From Mucilaginibacter sp. L294 (lineage in GTDB: Bacteria; Bacteroidota; Bacteroidia; Sphingobacteriales; Sphingobacteriaceae): a DNA stretch of 64,000 nucleotides. The position numbers and the translations under genes are program-made. The notes beneath the pieces are model-generated. The model was not told the origin of the DNA and searched no databases. It saw only the letters and a list, made by a program, of their open reading frames with translations. Below, piece by piece: positions 17,723 through 25,976 of this stretch; positions within the stretch are counted from its first letter, which is position 1; each line of letters opens with the position of its first letter. The stretch spans positions 33,516 through 97,515 of the forward strand of contig NZ_LGEK01000011.1 of assembly GCF_001636615.1 (NCBI RefSeq), given 5' to 3'.

Positions 17723-18601
17723 CTAATAAAACACGTAATAAAAGGTGAAATTAAAAAACGATTCGCGGCGGTTCTTCAATGCGCCTTCCACGTTTACGGG
17801 TATAGAATATTTGTACGAAGCTTCCAGCGTATAATGTGGCATATTATAGGCCAGCGGTATTTTAAAACTATAATTCAGCATGTTGAATTTGGCATTTGCC
17901 CGGGCGCGACGGCCATTTTCATTTAATGTAGCAATGTTATCAACCTCTAAGCGGGAATCGTGGTCAACAGCGTAACGCTGCACAAAGTTTTGCGTACCGA
18001 AAATGAGGTTAACGCTTGGGTTGATAGAAAGAAAATCCTGATCGTTAAAAACATTAAAGCTGCTCTCGAAATATTTAGAGTTACTGATGGTGGTAAAAAC
18101 ATCATACGATTTACCAAAAAGATAATCGACCGTAGCGCTTGTTTTCAGGTATTTCCAATCGTAGCTATTCTTCCAGTTGATATCATTTGATGCAGATGAT
18201 TTAATGATATTAGCCTCTTTGTTAAAAATAAACCGGGTATAGCTTACCGTACCGGTGAATTTTTTAGATAAGCGGTAGTAATAGCCGCCGCCAAGGTCTA
18301 TCTCATCAACAAGGGGTTTATAGCCCAATACTTTTACAGCCGAGCCGTACACAAAAAAGCCCGCCTTACTATTAAAAATAATATCGGTAGACATGAACGG
18401 GTAGGTGATAGGCCCTGTACGGCCAAAAAACAAAGCGTCGCTACCATAACTTATTCCCGCAGATACCGAATTTTTACGTACAACGGTATCCGTGTCAGCA
18501 ACCGCATGATTATCCCGATATGCTATTATATGCGGCTTTATTGCAGCCGCATGTAATGCATTACAGGTAATTATAAATAACAGGGCGCCAAAATATCTCA
18601 T
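17723..18601 (-). CDS. Predicted outer-membrane beta-barrel protein
   Basis: I place the start at 18601, giving 292 residues and the signal MRYFGALLFIITCNALHAA; the frame is open 34 codons further upstream, but that would overlap the preceding gene and hide the signal. The mature sequence alternates aromatic and polar strands (AGISYGSDALFFGRTGP, GGGYYYRLSKKFTGTVSYTRF, YTLEASYKYSIPVN) and ends in FNFTFYYVFY, an aromatic C terminus typical of outer-membrane barrels. No named family was recognised. The stop abuts the response regulator start, so it is very probably co-transcribed with the two-component pair. Confidence 0.72.
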   Translation of the reverse strand: MRYFGALLFIITCNALHAAAIKPHIIAYRDNHAVADTDTVVRKNSVSAGISYGSDALFFGRTGPITYPFMSTDIIFNSKAGFFVYGSAVKVLGYKPLVDEIDLGGGYYYRLSKKFTGTVSYTRFIFNKEANIIKSSASNDINWKNSYDWKYLKTSATVDYLFGKSYDVFTTISNSKYFESSFNVFNDQDFLSINPSVNLIFGTQNFVQRYAVDHDSRLEVDNIATLNENGRRARANAKFNMLNYSFKIPLAYNMPHYTLEASYKYSIPVNVEGALKNRRESFFNFTFYYVFY

Positions 18602-18617
18602 TAATATAGCTGTAATA

Positions 18618-18956
18618 TTAGTCGTTTCTCCTTGGTATTTCAGGTGGCCGCTCCAAACCTTCGGGCCTGCGCTGCCGTTTTGGTTTTTGTTTTGCAGGGT
18701 CAACAGTTTCTATTTTCTCGGGTTTAGGTTGTTTTTTTGCCTTAGCAACCTCCTTGATTTTCTTTTTGTCTTCTTCTGATTGCCGTTGCTTGCCTTTTGT
18801 TACAGTTGTATCATGTTGTAACGAATAATTTGTGTTAAATGATACAATCGTGTATGCATGCAAAAGATTGCCGTGAAAGCTTGTATTGTTTTTAGCGTAT
18901 GACAAGCGTGGCGCGAATATCATTAAAAGTACAATATACAAAAACCACTTTATCAT
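18618..18956 (-). CDS. Small exported basic protein, unknown function
   Basis: This 112-residue protein has a signal peptide (MIKWFLYIVLLMIFAPRLSYA) and a short middle region. Its second half is rich in lysine, arginine, proline and glutamate (KKKIKEVAKAKKQPKPEKIE, then KQKPKRQRRPEGLERPPEIP) and is probably disordered. It lies 16 bases upstream of the outer-membrane protein gene and heads the two-component cluster. Its composition suggests it could bind an acidic polymer or envelope component, but this is speculation. No homologue was recognised. Confidence 0.6.
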   Translation of the reverse strand: MIKWFLYIVLLMIFAPRLSYAKNNTSFHGNLLHAYTIVSFNTNYSLQHDTTVTKGKQRQSEEDKKKIKEVAKAKKQPKPEKIETVDPAKQKPKRQRRPEGLERPPEIPRRND

Positions 18957-19124
18957 TTTAAGGGGAGAAACGCTTAATTATTGCAAAGATACGCAGGCAA
19001 CCGCGTATAGGTGTATTAAATTATTGTATGTAAAAATGCGCCAAACACCCGGGGCTTTATCCCTGTTTGTTTAGCGCGTTAAAGTATTTTAGTAATAGGT
19101 TTACAGTAAAGGTAAGCATTGGGC

Positions 19125-20078
19125 TTACATCATTACACTTATATTTTTTGATGTATATACACGTGCATGGTCATCAACAATGATGCACGCTATCTGGTTA
19201 AGCTTGTTTATTAAATATAAACCGGCGTTTACGCCCATGGCAATAATAGGGGTGGCCATGGCATCGGCTAATTCGGCACCTGGTGTAATAACGCTTACGC
19301 TTTCAATTTTACTAACCGGGAAACCATTCTCGGGGTTAATATCAGCTTTGGCTTTAATATTATTAATGCTGGTGTACTTTTCTGTATTGTAAGAAGTAGC
19401 AACCGCCATGTTACTAATGTTTACCCCGGCGTAAGGCTGGTTTGCCTGCGATGGGTCGGCAGTGGCAATGGTCCATGGTGTATTGTCTGGCTGCAGGCCC
19501 CAGGTAAGTAAGTCGCCGCCGGCATTAATAACACCACTGCTAACGCCCTCCATTTGTAAAATGTATTTTGCCCTGTCGGCAGCATAGCCGCGGCTAATGG
19601 CGCCAAAACCTATACGCATGCCCTTGTTTTTAAGGAATACGGTTTGGGCGGCAAAGTCAAGCACAACGTTGGTGTAGTTTGTAAGGCTTATCTTCTTTTT
19701 AAGTTTTTTAGCAGGGGCAATAGCAATCGGGGTATAAATATCGTCAGTATCAGTATTCACCGCATTATAGGTAATGTCAAATGAGCCATCGGTAAGTGAT
19801 GATATTTGCATAGCCCTGTCAATTATCCTGAAGGTTTCTGCATCAACACGTACCGGCTTTACGCCGGCATTGCGGTTTATGGCGTTTATAGAGCTATCTT
19901 CGGTAAAAGCGCTCAATAATTTTTCAACACGGTTTATTTCGGCAATAGCGCTATCAATACGCGCCAGCGCCCAAATATGGTCGGTAGCTACTAAACTGAT
20001 CTCGAACCTGTTTCCCATTAAACGAACCTCGCGGTTGAAAATGGTTGAAGTGCCTGTTAAATTTTTTACTGCCAGCAT
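19125..20078 (-). CDS. apbE: FAD:protein FMN transferase (ApbE family)
   Basis: This 317-residue member of the ApbE family attaches FMN to threonine residues of flavoproteins. Visible motifs include the N-terminal VRLMGNRFEISLVA strand, AEINRVEKLLSAFTEDSSINAINRNAG, the DGSFDITYNAV motif, LDFAAQTVFLKNKGMRIGFGAISRGYAADRA, GVINAGGDLLTWG, and the metal-binding region around VITPGAELADAMATPIIAMG. It lacks a clear signal peptide or lipobox at this start, unlike many family members, so a cytoplasmic location is possible. No flavinylation target was found beside it. An upstream in-frame start was not seen. Confidence 0.88.
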   Translation of the reverse strand: MLAVKNLTGTSTIFNREVRLMGNRFEISLVATDHIWALARIDSAIAEINRVEKLLSAFTEDSSINAINRNAGVKPVRVDAETFRIIDRAMQISSLTDGSFDITYNAVNTDTDDIYTPIAIAPAKKLKKKISLTNYTNVVLDFAAQTVFLKNKGMRIGFGAISRGYAADRAKYILQMEGVSSGVINAGGDLLTWGLQPDNTPWTIATADPSQANQPYAGVNISNMAVATSYNTEKYTSINNIKAKADINPENGFPVSKIESVSVITPGAELADAMATPIIAMGVNAGLYLINKLNQIACIIVDDHARVYTSKNISVMM

Positions 20079-20216
20079 AAATAAAATAGCGTTATAAACA
20101 GTTAAGCTTGTTGTATTTAAACATTACGTAACATAATATGTAAATGCAACTTCACAAACGCTAAAATAGGTGGGCATTATGAAATTGACATGAAATGCAG
20201 GTTTCTATAAATGAAA

Positions 20217-20237
20217 AAAGCACCATATAGGTGCTTT
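20217..20237 (-). terminator. Intrinsic terminator of prfA
   Basis: An 8-bp stem (AAAGCACC and its complement) with a 5-base loop is followed on the minus strand by a run of six T. It lies 25 bases after the prfA stop. Confidence 0.8.
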
Positions 20238-20261
20238 CAATTTTATAATTATAATAATTTT

Positions 20262-21335
20262 TTATGCTGCGGTGCCTTCTTTTAACCTTTCGGCGTTCTC
20301 TGCAAATTGCAGGGCTTCCATAATTTCCTGCAGGTCGCCGTTCATTACACCGGTTAAGTTATAGATGGTTAAACCTATACGGTGCTCGGTTAAACGGCCT
20401 TGCGGATAGTTATAGGTACGCACCTTGGCGCTCCTGTCGCCGGTGGCAACCATGGTTTTACGTCTTTTAGAGGTTTCTTCCAGGTGCTTTTGCAGCTCCA
20501 TTTCGTAAACACGTGAGCGTAATACCCCTAAAGCCTTATCATAGTTTTTTAACTGCGATTTTTGATCCTGGCATTGCGCTACGATACCTGTAGGCAAGTG
20601 TGTTAAACGTACGGCAGAGTAGGTAGTATTTACCGACTGCCCACCCGGACCAGATGCGCAGAACAGATCCTTACGGATATCGCTTACCTGCAAATCAATA
20701 TCAAACTCATCAACCTCGGGCAGTACCACTACCGATGCGGCAGATGTATGCACGCGGCCCTGCGTTTCGGTATCGGGCACGCGTTGTACACGGTGCACGC
20801 CACTTTCGTATTTAAAGTTGCCATAAGCATCCTCGGCGTTTACGCTGAACACGATCTCTTTATAACCGCCGGCAGTGCCTTCGGTATAATCAACCAGTTC
20901 TGTTTTCCAGCCGCGGCGTTCGCAGTAACGCATATACATACGGTAAAGGTCGCCTGCAAAAAGCGAGGCCTCATCACCACCTGTACCACCACGTATCTCT
21001 ATCATGGCGTTTTTAGAATCCTCAGGGTCTTTTGGTATCAGCATCAAACGGATAATTTCTTCCATTTCATCCTGTTTTACCAGCAACTCATCTAATTCAG
21101 CCTTAGCCATCTCGCGGAACTCTTCGTCCTTTTCGGTAGCTAAAATTTCTTTATTGCTTTCAATGTTGCTCATAATGTTTTTGTAAACATTATACTGATC
21201 AACAATTTTGGCAAGGTCTTTATATTCCTTGTTCATCTGGGCAAAACGCTTCATATCAGCCATGGCATCAGGACTGCTTAAATCGCCTTCTACGGTTTTC
21301 CAGCGTTGAAATATTAATTCTAATTTCTCTAACAT
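20262..21335 (-). CDS. prfA: Peptide chain release factor 1
   Basis: This 357-residue protein recognises UAA and UAG stop codons and triggers peptide release on the ribosome. The GGQ catalytic motif sits in FCASGPGGQSVNTTYSAVRL near residue 230. Other family marks are IEIRGGTGGDEASLFAGDLYRMY, SGVHRVQRVPDTETQGRVHTSAASV and the C-terminal RSAKVRTYNYPQGRLTEHRIG. Length and domain order are normal for the family. It is monocistronic with its own terminator. The 388 bases upstream (21336-21723) contain no gene I can support and must hold the promoter. Confidence 0.97.
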   Translation of the reverse strand: MLEKLELIFQRWKTVEGDLSSPDAMADMKRFAQMNKEYKDLAKIVDQYNVYKNIMSNIESNKEILATEKDEEFREMAKAELDELLVKQDEMEEIIRLMLIPKDPEDSKNAMIEIRGGTGGDEASLFAGDLYRMYMRYCERRGWKTELVDYTEGTAGGYKEIVFSVNAEDAYGNFKYESGVHRVQRVPDTETQGRVHTSAASVVVLPEVDEFDIDLQVSDIRKDLFCASGPGGQSVNTTYSAVRLTHLPTGIVAQCQDQKSQLKNYDKALGVLRSRVYEMELQKHLEETSKRRKTMVATGDRSAKVRTYNYPQGRLTEHRIGLTIYNLTGVMNGDLQEIMEALQFAENAERLKEGTAA

Positions 21336-21723
21336 CTTCTTATTTGAAAATCAATTGCAGCGTTTATGGGTGCTGCAGCCCCGCTTTTCACGGCAAGCTT
21401 TTGCCTGCCCGCTAATCCATCACACAAAAGCTTTTTATTACAATCGGGTTTATGGTTGTTATTGTACTACAAAAAACATGCAAAAATACGCATTTATCGG
21501 CACATAATAAATTCAGCCAATTGTAAAGAGATTTTGTGTGCAGGCATTGTGTATCTCAATCACCCCTGCGCCCCTCTCAAAAGGGGAACCGCACAGCCCG
21601 CCTTTTTCTAAACACGTTACAGATACTGTAACTACAAAACAAACGTTCTTAATACATCGTACACAAAACTATTATTGTGTATTAAACGTACTTACAGTAT
21701 CTATCAAATTAAAAGGACTTATT

Positions 21724-21894
21724 ATGGGAGCACCAGAAATTATATTGATCATTATTGCCATTTTAGTATTATTCGGCGGTAAAAAAATACCCGAAATGAT
21801 GAAAGGCCTTGGTAAAGGCATTAAAGATTTTAAAACCGCGCAAGAACCGGAACCTATCCCGGTCCCGGTAGAGGTTAAAGAAACAAAGATTTAA
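21724..21894 (+). CDS. tatA: Sec-independent translocase subunit TatA/E
   Basis: This 56-residue protein (MGAPEIILIIIAILVLFGGK) has a single N-terminal membrane helix, the conserved FG hinge, an amphipathic helix (KKIPEMMKGLGKGIKDFK) and a short charged tail. It forms the Tat protein-translocation pore, which exports folded proteins with twin-arginine signals such as the DUF1501 protein at 3893. I start at 21724 because the family begins there and AAAAGGA lies 9 bases upstream; longer in-frame readings add non-conserved residues. TatC is not adjacent. A terminator follows directly. Confidence 0.93.
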   Translation: MGAPEIILIIIAILVLFGGKKIPEMMKGLGKGIKDFKTAQEPEPIPVPVEVKETKI

Positions 21895-21900
21895 TAACGA

Positions 21901-21928
21901 ATGGCTGCCATAAAGGCGGCCATTTTTG
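21901..21928 (+). terminator. Intrinsic terminator of tatA
   Basis: A 9-bp stem (ATGGCTGCC with GGCGGCCAT, one non-Watson-Crick pair) around ATAAA is followed by five T. It begins 7 bases after the tatA stop. Confidence 0.8.
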
Positions 21929-21985
21929 TTAGTCTTCTTTTTAAAACGCAGCCTGGTTGAAACTTGCAGCTTCGACCTAAAATAA

Positions 21986-22004
21986 GTTAAGCTTTCAGCT
22001 TAAC
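21986..22004. repeat. Palindromic repeat, AAGCTttcAGCTT family
   Basis: Eight-base arms (GTTAAGCT and AGCTTAAC) around TTC. The same core and parts of the upstream flank (AGCCTGGT, ACCTAAAA) recur at 25908-25966, so this is a dispersed intergenic repeat. Confidence 0.65.
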
Positions 22005-22018
22005 CGTGCCATTTCGCC

Positions 22019-22095
22019 GTTGTTGGTGTTGTCACTAACAACCTTTACACAGGTAGTAAACAAGCATGACGGCTTGTTGGTGACAACACCAACAA
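22019..22095. repeat. Long inverted repeat, TTGTTGGTGTTGTCAC arms
   Basis: Bases 22019-22034 and 22080-22095 are complementary over 16 bp, and pairing continues a few bases inward. They enclose about 45 bases. The pattern resembles small palindromic intergenic elements in this phylum. Confidence 0.7.
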
Positions 22096-22114
22096 GGGCG
22101 GAGTATTCTATTTA

Positions 22115-22131
22115 TAACCCCATCGGGGTTA
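22115..22131. repeat. Short palindrome TAACCCC-ATC-GGGGTTA
   Basis: Perfect 7-bp arms around three bases, part of the repeat cluster between tatA and lpxH. Confidence 0.6.
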
Positions 22132-22165
22132 CAGGTTGGTAGAAGTATAGAAAAATAAAAATTTT

Positions 22166-22180
22166 CGTGCCGTAGGTACG
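22166..22180. repeat. Short palindrome CGTGCC-GTA-GGTACG
   Basis: Six-base arms with one G-T pair, 9 bases beyond the 3' end of the lpxH-like gene. It is the last of four palindromes in this 294-base gap. Confidence 0.5.
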
Positions 22181-22188
22181 ATTGAATC

Positions 22189-22944
22189 TTACCCCTCCTT
22201 CTCAAACCACTTTAATTCCAGATTCATCCCGTCAAAAACAGCATAGGTGTTATAATTCACCCATTCGCCCAGGTTTACGTAACGGCTGTTATCTGGTAGG
22301 GCTATATCCAAAGGCAAGTGCCTGTGCCCAAAAACAAAATAATCAAAATGCCGGGTTTTTAGAACTTCCAGCGAATACGCTTCCAGCCATTCCTGTTGAT
22401 GCTGGATCTTTTCTACATCCTGTTTATTGGCTATACGGCTTTGCTGCGACCATGTATTAGCAATACCGACACCCAAATTGGGGTGCAACCTGGCAAACAA
22501 CCATTGGCACACTTTACTACGGAAAAACTTTTTCAGGAACTTGTAAAATTGATCGCCGGGGCCAAGGCCATCGCCATGGTGCAGGTAGAATTTTTTGCCG
22601 CCGCGCTCCATCTCCAGTTCGTTGGTAATAATGGTGGCACCAAGCTCCTGTACAAAATAATCGAACATCCACATATCGTGGTTGCCTTTAAACAGGTACA
22701 GTTTTACGCCGGCATCGGTTAACTGGGCAAGCTTACCCAAAAAGCGGATATAGCCTTTGGGCACTACCGTTTTATACTCAAACCAAAAATCAAATACATC
22801 GCCCATTAAAAAAAGTTCGGCAACATCATCTTTGATCATGTCAAGCCAGCGGATAATACGGTCTTCCCGCTCGCGCGATGAAGCGTACCCAACGGCACCC
22901 AAATGAAAATCAGAAGCAAAGTATAAGTTTTTACCGGTTGGCAT
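22189..22944 (-). CDS. lpxH: UDP-2,3-diacylglucosamine diphosphatase (LpxH-like)
   Basis: This 251-residue calcineurin-fold metallophosphatase shows the full set of metal-binding motifs: FASDFHLGA, LFLMGDVFDFWFEY, LFKGNHDMWMFDYF, YLHHGDGLGPGD and FGHRHLPLDIAL. The DFWFEY segment and length fit the LpxH-like enzymes that hydrolyse UDP-diacylglucosamine to lipid X in lipid A synthesis. It acts at the cytoplasmic face of the inner membrane. It stands alone on the minus strand between a palindromic repeat cluster and an oppositely oriented small gene. Other lipid A genes are not in the window. Confidence 0.88.
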   Translation of the reverse strand: MPTGKNLYFASDFHLGAVGYASSREREDRIIRWLDMIKDDVAELFLMGDVFDFWFEYKTVVPKGYIRFLGKLAQLTDAGVKLYLFKGNHDMWMFDYFVQELGATIITNELEMERGGKKFYLHHGDGLGPGDQFYKFLKKFFRSKVCQWLFARLHPNLGVGIANTWSQQSRIANKQDVEKIQHQQEWLEAYSLEVLKTRHFDYFVFGHRHLPLDIALPDNSRYVNLGEWVNYNTYAVFDGMNLELKWFEKEG

Positions 22945-23060
22945 ATAGCTTCAAAAGTACGGGAATAATCAGGAGTGTCAAAATTATGCTTCGTAAAGAG
23001 GTTGCTGATTTATAGTATATTTATTGGCCCAACTATAAGGGGTAATTAACAACAAACCAT

Positions 23061-23282
23061 ATGCTAAAAAAGGGAGAACATATTGAGGGCACACCAGCAG
23101 AACTACAAGTGTTGTTAAATGCCGATGAAGAGGCGAGCATTTTTTTTGAAGGCCTGTCTAAATCATACAAACAGGGCTATTGCGATTGGGTAGGCTCTGC
23201 CAAGCAGGAAGATACCCGTAAAGTAAGGGCAGCTAAAGCCTTAATTATGCTGCAAAACAAACAAAAAACACTAAAGACTTAA
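23061..23282 (+). CDS. Small YdeI/OmpD-associated family protein
   Basis: This 73-residue protein matches the C-terminal part of the YdeI/OmpD-associated (bacteriocin-protection) family: an FFEGLSKSYKQGYCDWVGSAKQEDTRKVRAAKALIML segment corresponds to the conserved helical motif in which a Tyr-x-x-Trp core precedes a Lys/Arg-rich helix. The usual DUF1905 barrel is absent, so it is a standalone short version. It is probably cytoplasmic and its function is unknown. An imperfect duplicate of the neighbouring gene's 3' end and a hairpin lie just downstream. Confidence 0.65.
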   Translation: MLKKGEHIEGTPAELQVLLNADEEASIFFEGLSKSYKQGYCDWVGSAKQEDTRKVRAAKALIMLQNKQKTLKT

Positions 23283-23318
23283 ATCTTACCAACTCGCATT
23301 TCCCTGCGGCATCAGTTG

Positions 23319-23383
23319 TTTCACGCAAAGACGCCATGGAAGCTTGTAATAATTACCAAATAGTGTAGCGTCTTTGCGTGAAA
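23319..23383. repeat. Perfect 16-bp inverted repeat, TTTCACGCAAAGACGC
   Basis: Bases 23319-23334 and 23368-23383 are exactly complementary and enclose 33 bases. It lies between convergent genes and could act as a terminator or be a dispersed palindromic element. Confidence 0.75.
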
Positions 23384-23397
23384 AATTCTGCAACCAC

Positions 23398-23955
23398 CTA
23401 CAAACTCGCATTTTCCGGCGGTATGTATTGCAGGCGTTTGGTAAAATAAATATCCCAGCTGTGTTGCTGCTGGCGGTTTACCATGTGTTCGGTATCCTCA
23501 TCATAGTCCTGGTTTAGCTGCTTGTATTTAGCATCAATGCGGTTAAATATGGCCATCGCCTCGGCATTGTAGTTGTAGGTAAAGCGGGTGTGTTCAATGG
23601 CCCTTAAAACTTCTTGCTGCTCCAGATAGGCAATGGTATAATGCCCCTGCTCGTGTTTCAAAACCTCCGCTAACTGATCGGCACTGCCGATGCGCGACCT
23701 GTCTATCCACGATTTATAGTTATTCAAGTACAGGCGCACATTGGCATGCAAAATATAATTGCCATTGTTACGGCTGGCCTGGTACGAAAAATTAATAGTG
23801 CAATTGGTGTAAGCGATAACGCCCCGCCCGTTTGCCCTGGGCGCACCCTGAAAATCATTAACCGTTAACATGCGGTGCGGTTGTGCCGATGCCGGGTTTA
23901 ACGCAAAGCACAGCAATGCACAGGCGCAAAAAGCGCGTAAAAATTTGAATACCAT
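23398..23955 (-). CDS. DUF922-like exported protein with HExGH motif
   Basis: This 185-residue protein has a signal peptide (FLRAFCACALLCFALNPASAQ) followed by a domain resembling DUF922. The key feature is LAEVLKHEQGHYTIAYLEQQE, an HExxH-type zinc-binding helix, preceded by strands (ANVRLYLNNYKSWIDRSR) usual for this group. A secreted or periplasmic zinc peptidase is possible, but activity has not been shown for this family as far as I know. It lies 24 bases downstream of the SPFH gene in the same direction and may share its transcript. Confidence 0.72.
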   Translation of the reverse strand: MVFKFLRAFCACALLCFALNPASAQPHRMLTVNDFQGAPRANGRGVIAYTNCTINFSYQASRNNGNYILHANVRLYLNNYKSWIDRSRIGSADQLAEVLKHEQGHYTIAYLEQQEVLRAIEHTRFTYNYNAEAMAIFNRIDAKYKQLNQDYDEDTEHMVNRQQQHSWDIYFTKRLQYIPPENASL

Positions 23956-23979
23956 TTAGCCAACTTGTAAAGTGAAACT

Positions 23980-24921
23980 TTACTTTTTGACAGGCTCGGT
24001 ATGTAAAAGGTTTAAAGCCATCATTTCTTTCATGGTATGCTGCATACCTTCGGTAGAACCATCCAGGAAAATAACGTTGCCTTTTGAGTTTTCGGCGAAG
24101 TGTTTGATAGATTCTGTCCACATGGTGAAAAGGATAACTGAGGTATCCATATTGGCGCCCTGCATTTCTTTAGCGGCCACTGTCATACCCTTGGCCACTT
24201 CCTCGCGGAATAGCGCGATACCCTGCCCGCGCAACTGTGCCGCCTGGCGCTCGGCCTCGGCAGAGATCTTGATGGCGTTACCTTCGGCTTCGGCAGCTTT
24301 GGTTTTGGTGATCAGCAGGGCCTGGCCTTCGTTTTCGGCAGCGGCTTTAAGGTTGTTTGATGCCACCACCTGGCTCATCGATTTCATGATGATATCATCA
24401 AAGGTAATATCGTTCAGTTGCAAATCCTGCAGGTGATAGCCCCATCCTTCCAGTATGGTATCCAGTTGTTCTTTTACGTGTTCTACAATATCGCGGCGAA
24501 GTATCAATACTTCACTTTGGCGTTTGGTGGCCACAAATGCGCGGATAGAGCCCTCAACGGTGCGGATAAGTGCCTGCATCAGGTTGCGCTCGTCCACAAA
24601 CTTAAACGCTACGTTTTTGATGCTTTCTTCTTGTTGGTCCAGTACCGAATACAGCAGCATGGCTTTGAAGTAAACGTTGGCCTGGTCAAACGTTACGGCC
24701 TGGAATTCCAGCTCTACAGAGCGGTTCTGGATAGATATTTTTGAGTAGATCTGCTCTACCAATGGAATTTTAAAGTTTAAACCAGGAGTAAGTATACGGC
24801 GGTATTTACCAAATATGGTTACCACGGCAATGGTACCCTGTTTAACGGTTACAAAAGATGATAGCAGTACAATAATGATGAAGAATACCAGCAGGTAGGC
24901 TACAATTGATGATGGTGTCAT
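23980..24921 (-). CDS. SPFH/Band 7 (stomatin-like) membrane protein
   Basis: This 313-residue protein has one N-terminal membrane helix (IVAYLLVFFIIIVLLSSFV), an SPFH domain (VKQGTIAVVTIFGKYRRILTPGLNFKIP ... NRSVELEFQAVTFDQANVYFKAMLLYSV) and a long helical C-terminal region rich in Ala and Glu (NEGQALLITKTKAAEAEGNA). Such proteins oligomerise in the inner membrane and organise lipid microdomains or proteases. No NfeD-type protease is adjacent; a DUF922 protein with a zinc-peptidase-like motif follows at 24 bases, an interesting but unproven pairing. Confidence 0.87.
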   Translation of the reverse strand: MTPSSIVAYLLVFFIIIVLLSSFVTVKQGTIAVVTIFGKYRRILTPGLNFKIPLVEQIYSKISIQNRSVELEFQAVTFDQANVYFKAMLLYSVLDQQEESIKNVAFKFVDERNLMQALIRTVEGSIRAFVATKRQSEVLILRRDIVEHVKEQLDTILEGWGYHLQDLQLNDITFDDIIMKSMSQVVASNNLKAAAENEGQALLITKTKAAEAEGNAIKISAEAERQAAQLRGQGIALFREEVAKGMTVAAKEMQGANMDTSVILFTMWTESIKHFAENSKGNVIFLDGSTEGMQHTMKEMMALNLLHTEPVKK

Positions 24922-25038
24922 TAGGCTTATAATTTTTAATAAATATAGGCTTAATTACAATAGGTGCAAGTGCAAAGTAGGCCTGTGATTAATAAGTGCT
25001 TTATATTATATATTTTTAGTGGGCCAAATTTTAATAAA

Positions 25039-25869
25039 ATGGACGAAAGCTTAAACGACAACCCTGACTACGATAAAATAACAACTGAGAACGTTGATAA
25101 ATATGGTTGCCATTTGGTATTGATAGAAGCGGGCAATTATTTACCGGCTTTTGTGTACTCTATTGGGCTTTACAAAAATTTTGGCCATCCTGAAATTATT
25201 TGCTTTGGATTGAAAACAGAAGTAATGGCGGGTATTATTAATCACGCCCGTGATATGATAAAAGCAGGCGAAACTTTTCTCCCTGATAAAGCTTACCGGG
25301 GATTTTTAGAAGGTTACGATATTCAGTTTGTTGAGGTGGATAAAGAGTTTTACGCTAATTATTTAGGATACGCCGGGTGGTTTTATAATAGCACTTTTGA
25401 TTTTCCGGCACTGCAGCTTGTATGGCCGGATAAGGAAAGTAATTTTCCATGGGAGGATAGTTTTAACCCAGACTGGAAATTTAAACAGCCGTTATTAGAT
25501 AGAAACGTGGATTTTAAATTTTATGAGAGTAAAGATCTCGGTGTATACACAACCCAACAGGCGTTAGATGGTACCCCTGTTTTATATGTTTACCATAATG
25601 AAGATGGCGACTGGCAATTTCATACAAGTTTAGAACCGGATATTAGCGATGGAAAACTTGTTTGCCTTAAACACCTTGTAGAAGTCGATCCATCATTAAA
25701 TTCAATTTATCACCTGCAATATGGTTGGGCTGCTTCCCGGACTGATCGGGACTCAGAATGGGAACTGGAAGAATACCCTGATGAGGAAGAATCAATCGAC
25801 CAACCAAACAGCATTAACAAACCAACCTCCGGCATCAAAAAAGTGATTAATTGGTTTAAAGGCAGTTAA
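25039..25869 (+). CDS. DUF4262 domain protein
   Basis: I start at 25039 (MDESLNDNPDYDKI), where 276 residues match the family; a further 25 codons upstream are open but look non-coding. Residues 15-130 carry DUF4262 features: YGCHLVLIEAG, PAFVYSIGLYKNFGHPEIICFGL and a NHARDMIKAGE helix. The second half has a strand pattern around LYVYHNEDGDWQFH and an acidic tail (EWELEEYPDEEE). It is probably cytoplasmic. DUF4262 proteins often occur as singletons near toxin-immunity or accessory loci, but nothing here defines a partner. Repeat-rich DNA follows. Confidence 0.7.
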   Translation: MDESLNDNPDYDKITTENVDKYGCHLVLIEAGNYLPAFVYSIGLYKNFGHPEIICFGLKTEVMAGIINHARDMIKAGETFLPDKAYRGFLEGYDIQFVEVDKEFYANYLGYAGWFYNSTFDFPALQLVWPDKESNFPWEDSFNPDWKFKQPLLDRNVDFKFYESKDLGVYTTQQALDGTPVLYVYHNEDGDWQFHTSLEPDISDGKLVCLKHLVEVDPSLNSIYHLQYGWAASRTDRDSEWELEEYPDEEESIDQPNSINKPTSGIKKVINWFKGS

Positions 25870-25907
25870 AGAGCCATGTTATTAACCTGCTATATCCCAG
25901 CCTGGTC

Positions 25908-25966
25908 TAAGTTTAGCGCAGCGTAACTTACACCTAAAACTATGTAAGCTTTCAGCTTACACTACC
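25908..25966. repeat. Second copy of the AAGCTttcAGCTT repeat
   Basis: The palindrome GTAAGCT-TTC-AGCTTAC (25944-25960) and flanking AGCCTGGT and ACCTAAAA blocks resemble the unit at 21950-22004. It lies right after the DUF4262 gene. Confidence 0.6.
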
Positions 25967-25976
25967 CCAAAAGCCT

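Noticed and set aside
21366..21611. 81-residue open frame between prfA and tatA
   Set aside because: Composition is not protein-like and it sits in the prfA promoter region with no start signal or similarity.
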